DNA of 64,000 nt, from positions 110,461,222 to 110,525,221 of the forward strand of contig NC_059075.1 in NCBI RefSeq assembly GCF_020497125.1, written 5' to 3'. A program made the translations under genes and the position numbers. Of this stretch, positions 1 to 11,918 are shown one piece after another. The notes beneath the pieces are model-generated. The model made no database searches. It was not told the origin of the DNA and saw only the letters and a program-made list of their open reading frames with translations. Source of the DNA: Mauremys mutica (Eukaryota; Chordata; Testudines; Geoemydidae). Each line of letters begins with the position of its first letter. The stretch's first letter is position 1.

Positions 1-1147
1 GTTTTGTTATTTATAATGCTATTTTCTTTCTTCCAACACTTTATCACCCCCTATGTGGGTAACTCATATACATTTCCTGACCTTTCAGAACATTACCAAT
101 GCCTTTCAAAAAGCTGTGTTTTAATCAAAATGAAGGACTCAAATAATTGCTCTTGAGATACAGACTATAAAATAATGGTTGGAAGGAGGCATCCCATCCT
201 TGTGTCTAATAGGATAGACTTTCCAGTTCCTAATAATTTATTTCATTCACTTTGTCAATACTATAGTCTGGTCCTATAGCCCAGCAACCCTTCTTTTGGA
301 TGAGTGGCTTAGCACTGCTCTAAGTACTCATTAGAGAAGATAACTTAAGAGTAAAACGAGGTGCTGAGCCACAGAGGGAAAGCAATCTCAGTTCACAGCA
401 CTCCCGGACTAGGACCATTAGACCTTTCAGTCAACTTACTGCTCAGTGTGTAGTGTTAATTTGAGTTACCTCATGATATAAAATAAGATGTCAATATATT
501 TCACTTGGTAATCTCATTGAGCATAGTCACCAAGCAACAAGTAGCATTGTGTGTTCCACCTAGAATGCAAGTCTGGTGGGGAGGAGAGGAGAGGTAAAAC
601 TTGATAACATTAGCCCGATGGATGCTACAGCATGGATGTTCTGAATGTTGGCTATATCAGATTGTCATTCCTTTTCGGACATGTTATATCAGAGAGACAT
701 ACTTCAAGTCCTTAACCGCTATGCTATTTAGAAGGCAAAGAAATCAAAGATTTTTTAACCAGAACTGGCTTGATAGCCTGTGTTATTTGTATCCTTCCAT
801 TCTCATCAGTAATACAGTTCAAGTGTTTTCCCTGTTGGGTGTCATTTTCACTTTGTTCTTTAAAACTGGATTCTATTTTGTTCATTAGTGATTCCAGTTT
901 CTTACCTTTTTCTCAAATGTGTTTTCTTGTTTCAGCTCTGATTCAACCTAGGTGCCTAAGTTAAAAATTACTTGTTTTGTATTATTGGCTTGTTAATTAT
1001 CAGTTCTCTTCAGCCTATTGAAAATGTCTAATTGAAATGTTTTCCCATAAGATTATGCCTGTCTGCTTTCAGTCCACCAGAGCTAATTCAATATCTTCTC
1101 TAGTTAGATTTTTGATCATTATATTTCTTTTCTTTTACATTTGACAG
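1..1147 (+). other. Intron upstream of the penultimate mucin exon
   Basis: AT-rich sequence ending in a pyrimidine-rich acceptor (AG at 1146-1147). I see no exon in it; the exon holding the end of the mucin Pro/Thr/Ser domain must lie left of the window. The short open frames here have no recognisable protein content and no splice context. Confidence 0.6.
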
Positions 1148-1250
1148 AACGTTGTAGAGAGATTGAATATGAGGAGCAAGTGACTTACAAAGGATGTACT
1201 ACAAATGTCACCTTGACCCGCTGTGAAGGAATGTGTCCATCTTCAGCAAA
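1148..1250 (+). CDS. MUC6: MUC6-like gel-forming mucin, penultimate exon (first half of cystine knot)
   Basis: This 103-nt exon encodes the start of the mucin C-terminal cystine-knot (CTCK) domain, with the pattern RCREIEY, GCTTNVT, RCEGMCPSSA. It contributes four of the eleven cysteines visible across the two exons. In secreted mucins this domain makes the disulfide-linked dimer in the endoplasmic reticulum. The exon has an AG acceptor at 1146-1147 and a GTAAGG donor at 1251. It starts with two bases of a split codon and ends with two, so it joins the next exon in frame at a lysine. The family is clear. The choice of MUC6 over MUC2 or MUC5 rests on the convergent AP2A2 neighbour and on the two-exon CTCK at the very end of the gene. 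Confidence 0.82.
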
Positions 1251-3511
1251 GTAAGGATCTATGAGAAATTGCACAGCAAAGATAAGCTAAACCACACTGC
1301 TTTATTTTATTACCTTTTTTAAAAAGAAGTGTTTTGTTAAGCACCAGTCTGAGGAACTGCTTTACAAGGCAGAGAACTACATTTCCGCACTTCCCTAAAA
1401 TAAAAACATCAACGTCCAAGACATGTGTCACTTCTAAGGATGCCAAGCTGCTCTGTTTTCTTGTACAGGGAAGGTCATCACAGACTAAAATTGTCAAAAA
1501 TCTCCAAGTATACAAATAAAGGTAGAAAGTAAGCCAGGAAATTTCTCCCAACTTCGTATTTGGTGACATTATATATAATCGCTTTTCAGCAGTCTCCACT
1601 ATATCATGCTGCATATAGATCAGTTGTGTTTACGGTTATGAAAATGATTTCTCAAACAGACAGCCCCAGTGACTATATAGAACTCTACAGGCAAGGGATC
1701 AAGGATCCAATAAATCTAGGAATTTGCTACTTGAATGGAGAGGTCCAGCAGTGATACACACTAATTCGAACAATATAGAAGTGTTTATTATATCCGCCCA
1801 GCAGCCAACATAAAGAGCAAGGCTATTGAAAAGAAAACAGTGAACGGCTACAAGATTTAACATAAGTAAATTCTGAAGCAAAAAGCCGCATGCTTATAAA
1901 TGAGTTCAGATCTCCATCAGCAGTTTAAAATACAGGTTAGTAGCCAAACACAAATGGGTAAAAAAAATAAAAAAATAAAAATAAATAAATAAAGATCTTA
2001 AGATTGGAGAAAGATTTTAGGGTCCACAATATATCTGGAACTGATTTTTGAGAGAGATCACTTATCTTTCCAAGGATGTTCACCATCATCAAGGAAAGAG
2101 AGGCTAAAGCATAGATAATTTAATATAAATTGAGCCAATCTTTCCCTTATTTATAGATCATATGCTATAAGAATAGTAAAGGGCAAAACCAATTTTTTTT
2201 TCATTTTCCAGTTCCCCTAATTTAAATGTTTATGTAATTGTTACTGTAAATACAAACAAATTGTTTGAGACCTCTAGGCCAAATTCTACCATACACACAC
2301 CCACACAGTGACAGAATTTGCTCTTTAAAATGTAGTTTGCTATAGGCAGAAAACTGTGAAAAATAGCACCTTCAAAGTAGAATCCGAGTCTCATCTACAT
2401 ACTTTAGTGTCTAAAATTAATTTTTACTACTTTTACTCCTGTTAGCTCTGTAGCACCAGCACAGATACAGCATAGGAAGTTTCCTACTTGTTACTCTGTT
2501 ATTGACATCAGAACCAGAAAATGACATAGCCTGACTCTCAGATTTTCAGCTGAGATTCTGGTGCTGGTAGCTAGGGGAAAAAAACATTTTTTTAACATGC
2601 AAACTGTGCAAAGAGAAGTTGTTAATGCATAATATAACCACCATATAAACAATAGATATTTCAAAGCCATTTTGCAGAGAACCGCCATATTTTAATGGAT
2701 GGCCTTAAAATTACAATTTAGGTTGGAATTCTCAAGGGAATTCAAAGGGAATGAGGCAACCAAATCCCCCTAATTTTCATTGGAGTTGAGTGGGCAAGTC
2801 CCATATGCCCTTTTGAAGCTCCAGCCTTAAAATGTAAATTGAAAGTTTTGTTTTGTATCTGTTAGGGTAGAAGTTCAGGGCTCTATATTTCTCCTGCACA
2901 AAAAGTTATCATGAACCCATAAAACAGGGGAGGTTGTTGCATTGCTTACAGACCTTTAGCTATTAAGGATTCTATTCATTCTTGCAGGAAAAACAGCACT
3001 ATAACAGGAGGGATATGAATAAGAGGGAATGATCTTCAAATTTATTTTTAAAATACACACCTATAATATTTAAGCGTATGTAGCTTTCTGAATCTGTTTA
3101 GGATCTTAGGGCCAAATAGATAGTATAAATCATTGACTTCAATGAAGCTGTGCCAGTTTGCCCCAGCTGAGGATCTGGCCCATAGTTTTATATTTATTCA
3201 TTTGGATATATCTTTTTATATTTTAACCTGTTTAGGCACAAAAGGGTTTAACTCATGTCACAGACCTTTGTAGTTATAAATGCCACCACAGCTGCGTATT
3301 ATGTCCAGAATCCATAAAATGACCTTACTGTCAGCAGCACAGGTTAATGACACAATCCTTCAGAACCAGCTGGATCAAGTTCTCATGAATCTACACGATA
3401 TGCGCTTTCCAGACAAGTGAGAACATGGCCTGTAAACCCATTTCTTGTGCTAAGGGCTTGCAAACAACTCTTCTGCCTAATCCAATACTTGATTTCTCTT
3501 CATTTTAACAG
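1251..3511 (+). other. MUC6: Last intron of the mucin gene
   Basis: A 2.26-kb GT-AG intron (GT at 1251, AG at 3510-3511). It contains an A-rich simple stretch near 1960-1992. Nothing else in it is recognisable as a gene or a known repeat. Confidence 0.75.
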
Positions 3512-3689
3512 GCTAAATATCGCAAAGATGATGGTAGATGTGGAATGTGGCTGTTGTATGCCAATCACACTGCATAAAAAGGAACTGAAAATGCCTTGCC
3601 CAGACCCAGATCGCCCTGGAAAGAGGCTCGTTATGGAGATAATCATATTTGGTGGCTGCGTATGTAACTACGATGGCTGCACACACTAG
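3512..3689 (+). CDS. MUC6: MUC6-like mucin, terminal coding exon (end of cystine knot, stop codon)
   Basis: This exon completes the CTCK domain. The first base finishes the split lysine codon; then come the vicinal cysteine motif VECGCCMP, MPCPDPDRPGKRLV and the C-terminal GGCVCNYDGCTH, with TAG at 3687-3689. The CGCC and PCPDP blocks match the end of vertebrate MUC6. The seven cysteines here, with four in the previous exon, give the full knot. The in-frame ATG upstream of 3512 lies in the intron and is not the start of a protein. The gene points toward AP2A2, as in human. Confidence 0.85.
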
Positions 3690-5010
3690 CTGGGCTTTTC
3701 AAACAGTATCAAAACAGATTTTTTTTTTAAATGAAATTACACGGTAACAATTTACAACATTTCAAACAATGACTGTTCATTACTATGACCTCTCTTATGT
3801 CTACTTCTGCTGATTATGTGGGCCAGCTTTGTAGGGAAACAACCAGGGCAGTTATCTAGAATGCAGATAACTTTAGTATTAAAATGATGTGAATAATTTA
3901 TTTCTAAATTGGGGGGGAGTAAGGGAGGATCCAGGAGTGTCTGGCTTGCTCAAGACACTATTTAACCAAATGCTGAAGGCTGGCCTGGCTGATTATGTAC
4001 TATATAATACTAATGGGGGTTTTGCTCTTTCAAATACAATGTGATGAACTGCTAATTCTTTACATTTGTGTTCAAGTGACAATTGGGTTAGAATGCACTT
4101 TCTACTGTAAACAGCTGCAGTGTTTCTGTAAATTCATAAAATGATCTGTTAATCCATAGAATGCTAGCCAGTGGCTAAGTGGATGACATCTGAAAAGAGT
4201 AACTAGGAGAGGAGAGAAGAAGTTAGCCTAGGGGCTTGCCAGGAAGTGAGAGAATGGTATGATATCCGGGAGGGAGGCCATCACACTTATTTGTGAGTGG
4301 TGAGGGTTTCCTGAGAGTGTTAGAGATTAAGGGAACATACCTGCCAACACATGAGTACTATAAAGAGAGACAAATAGGCAGGAAAAAATACAAACAACCT
4401 TTAAAAATGCCACCGAACCAGCAGACTGGGGGAACTTTTTGGACGAGCAGCAGCTGAAAAATAAATATTCTGCTAAAAATAGGGAGAGCTGGCAAACATG
4501 GGGTGCTCTTTAGTGAGGGGATTGCAGGAAAGTCCACCGTGCTTACTGGTTCTTGAGGCAGAGTCAGCAGCTGGATGTTGGAGGGGTTTGTAGGCAAGTT
4601 ATACAGCAAGATGGGAGGCAGGGCTTTCTGCAGAGAGGAGAGGCTGGGTTAAAGTGTTTCTCTGGGGAGTGTGAGAGGGTTCAGTAGCTGGGTCTCAGAG
4701 CACCTATGAGGGATATTGTGGGAAGATTTAACAGTTGGAAGAGTGTGAGGAATCACTTGTCAGGCAGGTGGAGATTTCTGTAGTTTGCCTGGAAGTTGCA
4801 GGACAGTTTGGCAGCCTGGACAATTGGAGTCAGGTTGAAGCATTTTTGCAGGAGGCACCTGTTAACAGAATGTCTGTCCATAGTTGCTCAGTGCCCTTTA
4901 TTGAGAAGTGTGCTCTCATTTGCACTTTTATGGGTTAGAAAGCATTTCTTTTTTAAATGTATGTTTAATAAATTGCAAATAAAAAGCTAGCACAGCAGTG
5001 ATGTCATCTG
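3690..5010 (+). other. MUC6: Probable 3' UTR of the mucin gene
   Basis: Unique-looking sequence between the mucin stop codon and the first clear poly(A) signals near 4967. The length (about 1.3 kb) is inferred from those signals. An earlier AATAAA at 4460-4465 could give a shorter transcript. Confidence 0.5.
4967..4983 (+). promoter_or_regulatory. Tandem poly(A) signals of the mucin gene
   Basis: Two AATAAA hexamers (4967-4972 and 4978-4983) are followed 20-40 nt later by a GT-rich tract (TGTGTGTTCC), the usual cleavage-site arrangement. Assignment to the mucin transcript is inference from strand and position. Confidence 0.55.
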
Positions 5011-5128
5011 TGTGTTCCTTCAGTAGTTTCCTTTCCTATCTCTCATTTAACACAAATGCGATTTTTTTCTAAATATATTTTATGGGGGAGGAGCGGCAGG
5101 GGGATTTTTACATGTTCATGACCTACAG

Positions 5129-5560
5129 CAGGGGTGGCCAACCTGAGACTGAGAAGGAGCCGGATTTACCAATGTACATTGCCAAAGAGCCACAGTAATA
5201 CGTCAGCAGCCCCCAATTAGCTCTCCCCCCAGCTCCCAGTGCCTCCCACCCACCAGCAGTGGATCAGCACCTCCCCCTCCCTCTCCAAACCTCCCGGTCA
5301 GCTGTTTCATGGGATGCAGGAGGCTCGTGGCGGGGAGGGAGGAGGAGTGAGGGCACGACAGGCTGAGGGGAAGGGATAGAAAGGGGTGGAGTGGGGGCAG
5401 GGCCTGTGGCAGAGCTGGGGTTGAGCAGTGAGCACCCCCCGACACATTGGAAAGTTGGCACCTGTAGCTCCAGCTCCGGAGTCGGTGCCTATACAAGGAG
5501 CTGCATATTAACTTCTGAAGAGCCGCATGAGGCTCCGGAGCAACAGGTTGGCCACCCCTG
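5129..5560. mobile_element. Non-autonomous hAT-type DNA transposon, 432 bp
   Basis: It starts with CAGGGGTGGCCAACCTG (5129-5145) and ends with its near-exact reverse complement (5544-5560), a hAT/Charlie-type terminal repeat. The 8-base flanks (5121-5128 and 5561-5568) agree at 5 of 8 positions, consistent with a decayed 8-bp target duplication. There is no transposase; the open frames inside are chance. Confidence 0.8.
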
Positions 5561-6020
5561 AACTAGCGCAACTGAGAGAATAGCATATTGCCAACCCCAA
5601 AAAGGTCAAAATTATGAGCCAACTCCAAAAGTCTGGAGACTGGCCAAAAACAATTATATTTTTGGTCCGCCTCTTGACTTTTGAATTTCCCCTGCCCACT
5701 CCACCCCACCCAGATGTGACAACTAGTGTTGCCAATTCTCACAAATTCATAGTGGTCCATGCCACTTTGGGCCCACCTACAGGAGCTCTTTCTAAAAGAC
5801 TTGACTGAGATCAAGTTACAAATATATGACGTGCTGCCTAATGGTGCAGAACTTCCAGGTTTTTTCCAAAACCCCCAAATGCCAATTAATTCTGTCCCCC
5901 AACCCCACATCAGTGATGCACTCCCACAATTTTGTGCCTCCAGCCCTGACATCTGCCCCAACCCCCAGAACTACATCAGATCTGCCCCCTCAACCACACA
6001 CCTCAGAGAAGAACCACAAG
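5561..6020. other. Spacer without recognisable feature
   Basis: C-rich on the + strand, with overlapping short frames in several directions. No gene or repeat boundary could be supported. Confidence 0.4.
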
Positions 6021-6021
6021 A

Positions 6022-6371
6022 ATGACTGAAGGATTAGAAAACATGCCTTAAAGTGATACACTCAAAGAGCTCAGTCGAGCATAACAAAGAGAAGGTTAAA
6101 GGTTGACTGGATTACAGGCTATAAGTATCTACATGGGGAACAAATATTTAAATATAGGCTCTTCAGTCTAGCAGAGAAAGGTATAATGTGAACCAACGGC
6201 TGGAAATTGAAGGATCGTGGTGGAGTCTCTAGAGCTGACAAGTTTTTAATCAAGATTGGATGATTTTCTAAAAGATCTGCGCTAGGAATTACTTTGGGGA
6301 AGTTCTATTTGTGTGTGTTATACAGGAGGCCAGACTAGATGATCACAATGGTCCCTTCTGGCCTTTGAATC
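6022..6371 (+). mobile_element. CR1/L3-like LINE 3' fragment
   Basis: Broken translation resembles the tail of CR1-type reverse transcriptase. The fragment ends with the typical CR1 tail wording CCAGACTAGATGATCACAAT followed by GGTCCCTTCTGGCC. It carries many stops, so it is old. Confidence 0.65.
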
Positions 6372-7007
6372 GATCAACTTACCCCTTATGTCCCCAGCTT
6401 GCTTCTGCTCCTCCCTCAACTGTGGAAGCTCTTCTTTACACACACCCCCAGCCCCCATCCATGTGCCAGATCTGGGGGCAGCTGTTGGATGGAGGAAGGT
6501 GTCTTCTTTTCCCTCTCCCCAAGCCCGGTGTTACAGTGTGGAGGGGAAGGAGTGAGGAGTTAACCCATTTTTCACAAGAGGGCAGAGGGAAGTTAGAAGC
6601 AGGGCTGCCCTGAACTGTCCATACTCCCTGCCTCTTGAGAAAATGGTATCTGCTGCTCCCTCTATCCCCCACACCCATGTCTACCTCTGTGGGAGAGTGG
6701 AACTGGGAAAAGCACTCTGCTTCCTGCAGCAGCAGCTGTGATTGGCTGTTCTCACCCTAACAAGGGAAAGGTGGGGGAAGGTAGCCAATCGGTGGGAACG
6801 GACAGATCTGAAAACTGGGTGAACACTATGGCTTCTTCTGTCCCCGTGAGACAGCTTGCAGCAGAGGCCAAAATCACGTCACTCCCAATAAAATGGTGTG
6901 TGTTTGGGTGCAGTGAACCATTATGAAGCTTCTCAAACGCCTGAGCTCTAGTCCATACTAATAAAATCCTATTTCCCTATGTGACCGTCAGCACAGCTCA
7001 GTCCTGA
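6372..7007. other. Spacer without recognisable feature
   Basis: CT-rich then mixed sequence with no gene. Short open frames overlap on both strands and look like composition effects. Confidence 0.4.
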
Positions 7008-7360
7008 CCATAGGCGGCGAGTTCTATGGGCCCGTGGAGCCCAGGCCCCACCAATAATCCTAAAGGTGGGCCCAGCTCCACCAATGTTTGGGCCCCAGGC
7101 CCTGTGCTTTGGGGGGTCCCCGCGTTGCAATGCCGGGCGCTCTCACTGCAGCAGCAGCTCCCGGCAGAGGCCCCAGCAGCAACTGGGCTCACAGCCCATT
7201 GGCCGGGAACACCACCCAATGGGAGCTGCCGGGGGCGGTGCCGGAGCTGCCTGGCCACTCCTCCACAGCAGGGAGGGGGAGTGAGCCACCGGCAGCGTCT
7301 GAGCCCTGGGCAGAGCAGCAGCAGGGTCTGTCCCTATCAGACAGACTCAGCCGGTGAGCT
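7008..7360. repeat. GC-rich repeat piece sharing its start with 11718
   Basis: It begins ACCATAGGCGGC, as does another piece at about 11718. It is GC-rich with GCAG-type runs. The family is not identified; this may be the flank of one larger element that also holds the minisatellite to its right. Confidence 0.4.
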
Positions 7361-7362
7361 GT

Positions 7363-7790
7363 GGGGGCAGCCAGACACAGACACAGCCGGGGAGGGGGGT
7401 TTGGTGGGGACAAACAGACACAGCTGGGGGTGGTGGGGGCAGCCAGCCAGACACAGCCGGCGGGTTGTGGGACAGACAGACACAAAGACACAGTCGGGGG
7501 GGGGGTGCATTGGTGGGGACAAACAGACACAGCTGGGGGGGGGGGGACAGACAGACACAGCCAGGGGTGGTGGGGACAGACAGACACAAAGACACAGTCG
7601 GGGGGGGGGGGGGCGTTGGTGGGGACAAACAGACACAGCTGGGGGTTGTGGGACAGACAGACACAAGGACACAGCCAGGGGGTTGTGGGACAGACACACA
7701 CCAGGACACAGCCAGGGGAGTTGTGAGGACAGACAGACGGACACAGCTGGGGGGTTGTGGGGACAGACAGACGGAGCCATGGGCGGGGAA
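7363..7790. repeat. G-rich minisatellite
   Basis: Degenerate tandem array of units containing GACAGACAGACACA separated by G runs and GTGGGG. Unit length varies (roughly 30-60 bp) and homopolymeric G runs reach more than ten. The long frames on both strands here (up to 400 codons) are a by-product of the repeat. Confidence 0.85.
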
Positions 7791-8468
7791 AGGAGCAGCA
7801 ATGGGCACCCCGGGGCTGGTATAAAATACACAGGATGGGGGGAGCTTCCTGAGGGGACTATAGCAACACCCCCTGCAGAGCAGAACCAGGTTGCAGCTGG
7901 CTCCGCCCATCACAGCCCCCTGCCCCACAGAGACCCACACAACCCTCTGCCCCCTCGAGAGACTCCCAATGACCCCTGTCACTCCTCTCCAGAGAGCCCT
8001 CTCCTTTGTGCCAGCCCACTCCCCTCCCCCACTGCCTCCCCTCCTCCAAAGCTCCCTACAATCTCCCCCTTTGCCTTCTGCCCCCCAGCCCAGCCCATTC
8101 CATTGGCCGGGAGACTCCCAGTCTCGTGGCTATCAGGGCCCACGGGAGCTGCACATGAGGCAGGGTGCCTGCCTGCAGATGCAGACCTGCCTGGCTGTGC
8201 CTCCACAGCACAGGGAGGGGGAGCCTGAGCCACAGGTGAGCAAGCCCTGGTCATCATCACAGGCCCAGTAATTCTCTGGATATTTAATTTCACTGAGGCA
8301 AAATATGTGCAATTTTATGGGTTGAATGATTGAATGACATAATACCCACCTGCCCGCATTGTCCATCACTAAGTCCAGTAATTTTGTCAAGTGTTTGTTG
8401 CACAACGTGGTGGTGCCTACCCCTACCTTGTGCTTCAGGGGGTGATGGGGTCCAGGGCAGCTTGTTAT

Positions 8469-8786
8469 AGCCTGTTATAGAACTACCTGATTAGTAATTG
8501 GATATGTTGGCTGGCATCTTTTTTTACGTGTTCGCTCCCCCTGATGTTAGAACCTGGCTACACCACTGGGGAGGGGAGCTTCCTAGACCTGTGCAGCTGG
8601 GGCTTAGGTGAATTTTGTGATACTGTGCCCCTCCCCAGCTACCACCCTGCAGTCCCCACTCCTGCACCATGCTGGGCAAGGGGCAGCCCCATCCCCAGTG
8701 AGGCTATGGTGAGGGGTGGCAGCAGGGGAGGCCACATGTGATGGCAACCTCCCCCCTCGGTACCCACCACAGGGGAGGTGAGTGGG
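8469..8786. repeat. Duplicated segment A (partner of 12308-12623)
   Basis: This 318-bp block is almost identical, in the same orientation, to 12308-12623. The copies differ by a two-base indel near the GGGGAGGGG tract and a few substitutions. No protein-coding content is recognised. Confidence 0.9.
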
Positions 8787-9011
8787 CTTTCTGGACCTGA
8801 GAGGGACCTAGGAGCATGTGCAGTGAACTGCGGGGGAGAGGAGGGGTCCCTCCCCTGGAGCTTGCTGCTGCCAGGGAGGGTGGAGGGGAGTCCTCTTTGG
8901 CCCTAGCCCTGGGGCAGCCTGTCTGCACCCCAAGTTCCTTATCCCCAGCCCTGCCCCAGAGTCCTCACCTGACGGGAAAAACACGCAACTTAAATTTGGT
9001 GGTCAGTTTAG

Positions 9012-9628
9012 AGTATCATAGAATATCAGGGTTGGAAGGGGCCTCAGGAGGTCATCTAGTCCAACTTCATGCTCAAAGCAGGACCAATTCCCAACTAAAT
9101 CATCCCAGCCAGGGCTTTGTCAAGCCGGGCCTTAAAAACCTCTAAGGAAGGAGATTCCACCACCTCCCTAGGTAACCCATTCCAGTGTTTCACCACCCTC
9201 CTAGTGAAAAAGTTTTTCTTAATATCCAACCTAAACCTCCCCCACTGCAACTTGAGACCATTACTCCTTGTTCTGTCCTCTGCTACCACTGAGAACAGTC
9301 TAGATCCATCCTCTTTGTAACCCCCTATCAGGTAGTTGAAAGCAGCTATCAAATCCTCCCTCATTCTTCTCTTCTGCAGACTAAACCATCCCAGTTCCCT
9401 CAGCCTCTCCTCATAAGTCATGTGCTCCAGCCCCCTAATCATTTTTGTTGATCTCCACTGGATTTTCCAATTTTTCCACATCCTTCTTGCAATGTGGGGC
9501 CCAAAACTGCACGTAGTACTCTAGATGAGGCCTCACCAATGTTGAATAGAGGAGAATGATCATGTCCCTCGATCTGCTGGCAATGCCCCTACTTATACAG
9601 CCCAAAATGCTGTTAGCCTTTTTGACAA
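9012..9628 (-). mobile_element. CR1 LINE 3' fragment
   Basis: On the - strand it encodes the C-terminal end of CR1 reverse transcriptase ([18 protein letters not shown], then [20 protein letters not shown]), followed by the CR1 3' region ending near 9012. The terminal wording TCATAGAATATCAGGGTTGG is the reverse complement of the CR1 tail. It is 5'-truncated, as CR1 copies usually are. The right boundary is uncertain by about 10 nt. Confidence 0.88.
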
Positions 9629-9820
9629 AGGCCAGAGGAGGGAGTGTTAGTGCCTGTGCGGACTTCTGGGAAGTGCATGGAGTGGAAGGGGATGCTGGGA
9701 TGCTCTGGAACCACTCCTTCAAAGCCAGTCAGGACTCTGGGGGAGCCTCCTCTCTGAGCAGACTGTCTCCAGGGCAAGAAGCTTACACCTTCCTGAGTCT
9801 GACCTCAGAGCATTCAGTAT
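9629..9820 (+). repeat. Fragment of an LTR-like repeat family
   Basis: It shares GGCCAGAGGAGGGAGTGT with 12052-12069 in the LTR-like repeat at 11919, and continues with a block typical of the same repeat family (my recollection). It lies directly against the CR1 fragment. Family and boundaries are inference. Confidence 0.4.
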
Positions 9821-9821
9821 A

Positions 9822-10017
9822 GATTTGCAAACTTAGCTGCTTCCTCTCTTCAGACTGCAGATGGAGGATGTTAAACACAGAATGGATCCAGATAGTGGGG
9901 CAAGGATGGTAACCTGGTCCCTCCCATCTTCAGTACCAATATTCCAGGTTGGGTCAGAGCAGGCAAGGAGACAATCAGTCTTTGAGGGTAAGGAGAGTCC
10001 GAATCATCTGAAATATT
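9822..10017. repeat. Duplicated segment B (inverted partner of 12644-12839)
   Basis: This 196-bp block occurs again, reverse-complemented, at 12644-12839 with very few differences. The matching open frames in the two copies reflect the duplication, not a gene. Confidence 0.9.
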
Positions 10018-11717
10018 TGAGTGAGCTGAGCCTAATTTCACTCCTCCCTCTGAAGCAGGAGCATAGGCATGGAAACACAAGGCAAACAAGTGAAAATTCA
10101 TTCTCAGTGGAGGGAGAGTCAGCCATCTGAATCAGAGGCTCAAAAATATTTAAATAAAAGTATAAACTTTTTCACTCAGGATGGTTTGTAACAGAGCAGG
10201 TCTCTTGCTGCCCTAAGTAAGCTATAGTAACTCTCTCCTTCCCTGGGAAGATATCATTGACAGGAATGGGAATTTCCAGCCATACACAAGCTGTGAAAAG
10301 TACTGGGCTCTTGTCCCCAGATGCTGCTGTGGGTCGCCATGTCTTGTTATTGCTAGCCCTCCCGCCTCTCCCCCCCCCCCCCCGAAGCAAGCCCATGGAT
10401 GTTTGAGATGGGGAGCAGCCCAGTTGTGGAAGAATATACAGCTCACCATTTCTTACTTTCCAGACCTCACCCCCATTTCTGGACCCTAAAAAGTTCCCCA
10501 GTGTGCACTAGTTCACGTTTAATGTGGTGTCAATGTTGAAGGTAAATGTGTCTGTCTTGCCTGGTGGTGAAGGACTTTGTGTTCTTTACCCAAGTAGATT
10601 TTCACATGCATGAGTGGGCTCCTTGCTCAGGAGGAATTAAGGGATCATCTGACAGGTCGAAACATAGTACAGCCCCAGCCTGATGTGATCTCAGCAGATT
10701 TTCAAGCTCTCTTCTTGGGCTTCCTGTGAATCAGGCAAGGTCAGATTCAAAGTTTCAGTCCAAAACTCCAAAGCCTGTTGTGGACTGGCCAGAGTTCCCT
10801 CACCCTGCTTGAGCATGATCCTCTGACAGCTACATTCTCCTGAAGCAAAAGAAATTTCAACTTCTGACATCAAAATGTGTGCAAGGAACAGAGCTTTCTT
10901 GGCATTGGCCATGAATCTGGAACAAATCATTCCCTGAAGAGATCAGGATGGTTGTGAACCTCAGTATCATCAAACCAAAATATAAAACACATCATAATTG
11001 TGGTAGGTTTTTTTTGTTTGGTTTTTTTTTCGTTATCTAGAAATAATACACCCCCAGCCTCTGCTGACTGTAGGGATATGAGAGTTTTTTAAGACATGAA
11101 AGATACCAGTACCAGGAACAAAGGTATGACTGACAACTTCAGTAAAAGGGCACTGCACTTGTCTCTATTGTAGATGCCTGCTCTTCTGGGAAACATGGCT
11201 GCTAAGCCTTTAAGAGTTGTTGGAAGTTTAAGAGTCTGGATGGGCTGAGTAACAGGGGAATTCTGCAGTTAGCAGTTCTGGAATCCTGGGACAGGTTGGA
11301 ATTAGCATCTGCATCTGCGCTGAGGTGGTAAAGAAAGAAACAGGGCGGGTGGGGGGAGCCTGCAGATTGAGAAAGGTACAGGAAATTAAGTTCCATAGAT
11401 GGAAAGAAAGGTAGGATGTAATTAGAAATGGGCAAGTAGCTTGTCCAAAGCAGGGTTAAGGAGGGCATCAGGGATATAGGAAGACAACTTGTCAGAGCAT
11501 GTTATCCTATACGTTATTCTTAACTCCCCCTCTCAAATACTTGATTTTTTCACAGTTTTCTTCATTTTCAATTTAATTCCATTAAATTCTTACATGGCCA
11601 GATACCTGTCTCATTAATGCTTTCCATGAAACCCAAGTTCAGTGTAAGGACCTGTTCTTTCACTCGGTGCTGAAGTGACTGTGTTCAGATAGCTGGAGTG
11701 AGAGGCTGACAAAGGTC
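10018..11717. other. Spacer without recognisable gene
   Basis: Mixed-composition sequence with a poly-C run near 10371-10384 and short T and G runs. I recognise no exon or repeat family. Confidence 0.4.
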
Positions 11718-11830
11718 AGGACCATAGGCGGCAGGTTTGTATAATTTTTGGTGGGGCCCAAAATGGTGGTGCCCCCCCCCGCTCCCGCCCTGTAAGCCGA
11801 TATAAAATGAAGCTACAACGCGTCAGTGCC
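11718..11830. repeat. Short repeat piece related to 7008
   Basis: It starts ACCATAGGCGGC like the piece at 7008, then diverges. It contains a C run at 11774-11783. Family unknown. Confidence 0.35.
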
Positions 11831-11918
11831 ACAAGATTACAAGGGTCAATTAAAAGTGGAAAGTCAGAAGCAGCACTTGCCTACTTCAATATACAGTATT
11901 ATATTTTGTTGCATCTGT

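Noticed and set aside
601..888. 95-codon frame in the first mucin intron
   Set aside because: Starts at a non-ATG codon, AT-rich hydrophobic content, no splice context.
3417..3511. Extension of the mucin last exon to an upstream ATG
   Set aside because: Lies before the AG acceptor; the preceding exon phase requires the exon to start at 3512.
7363..7790. CRISPR-like array
   Set aside because: Units vary in length and sequence and have no constant repeat with unique spacers; the genome is eukaryotic.
7189..7982. Cys/Pro-rich frames on the - strand (up to 211 codons)
   Set aside because: Shadow of the same minisatellite; the cysteine pattern is periodic DNA, not a protein family.
7026..8228. 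400-codon open frame on the + strand
   Set aside because: It runs through the G-rich minisatellite; equally long frames exist on the other strand, and its content (GQTDTAGGG-like) is tandem repeat.
9861..10130. Conserved-looking 89-codon frame also present at 12441-12800
   Set aside because: The match is due to a DNA-level inverted duplication; no splice or protein evidence.
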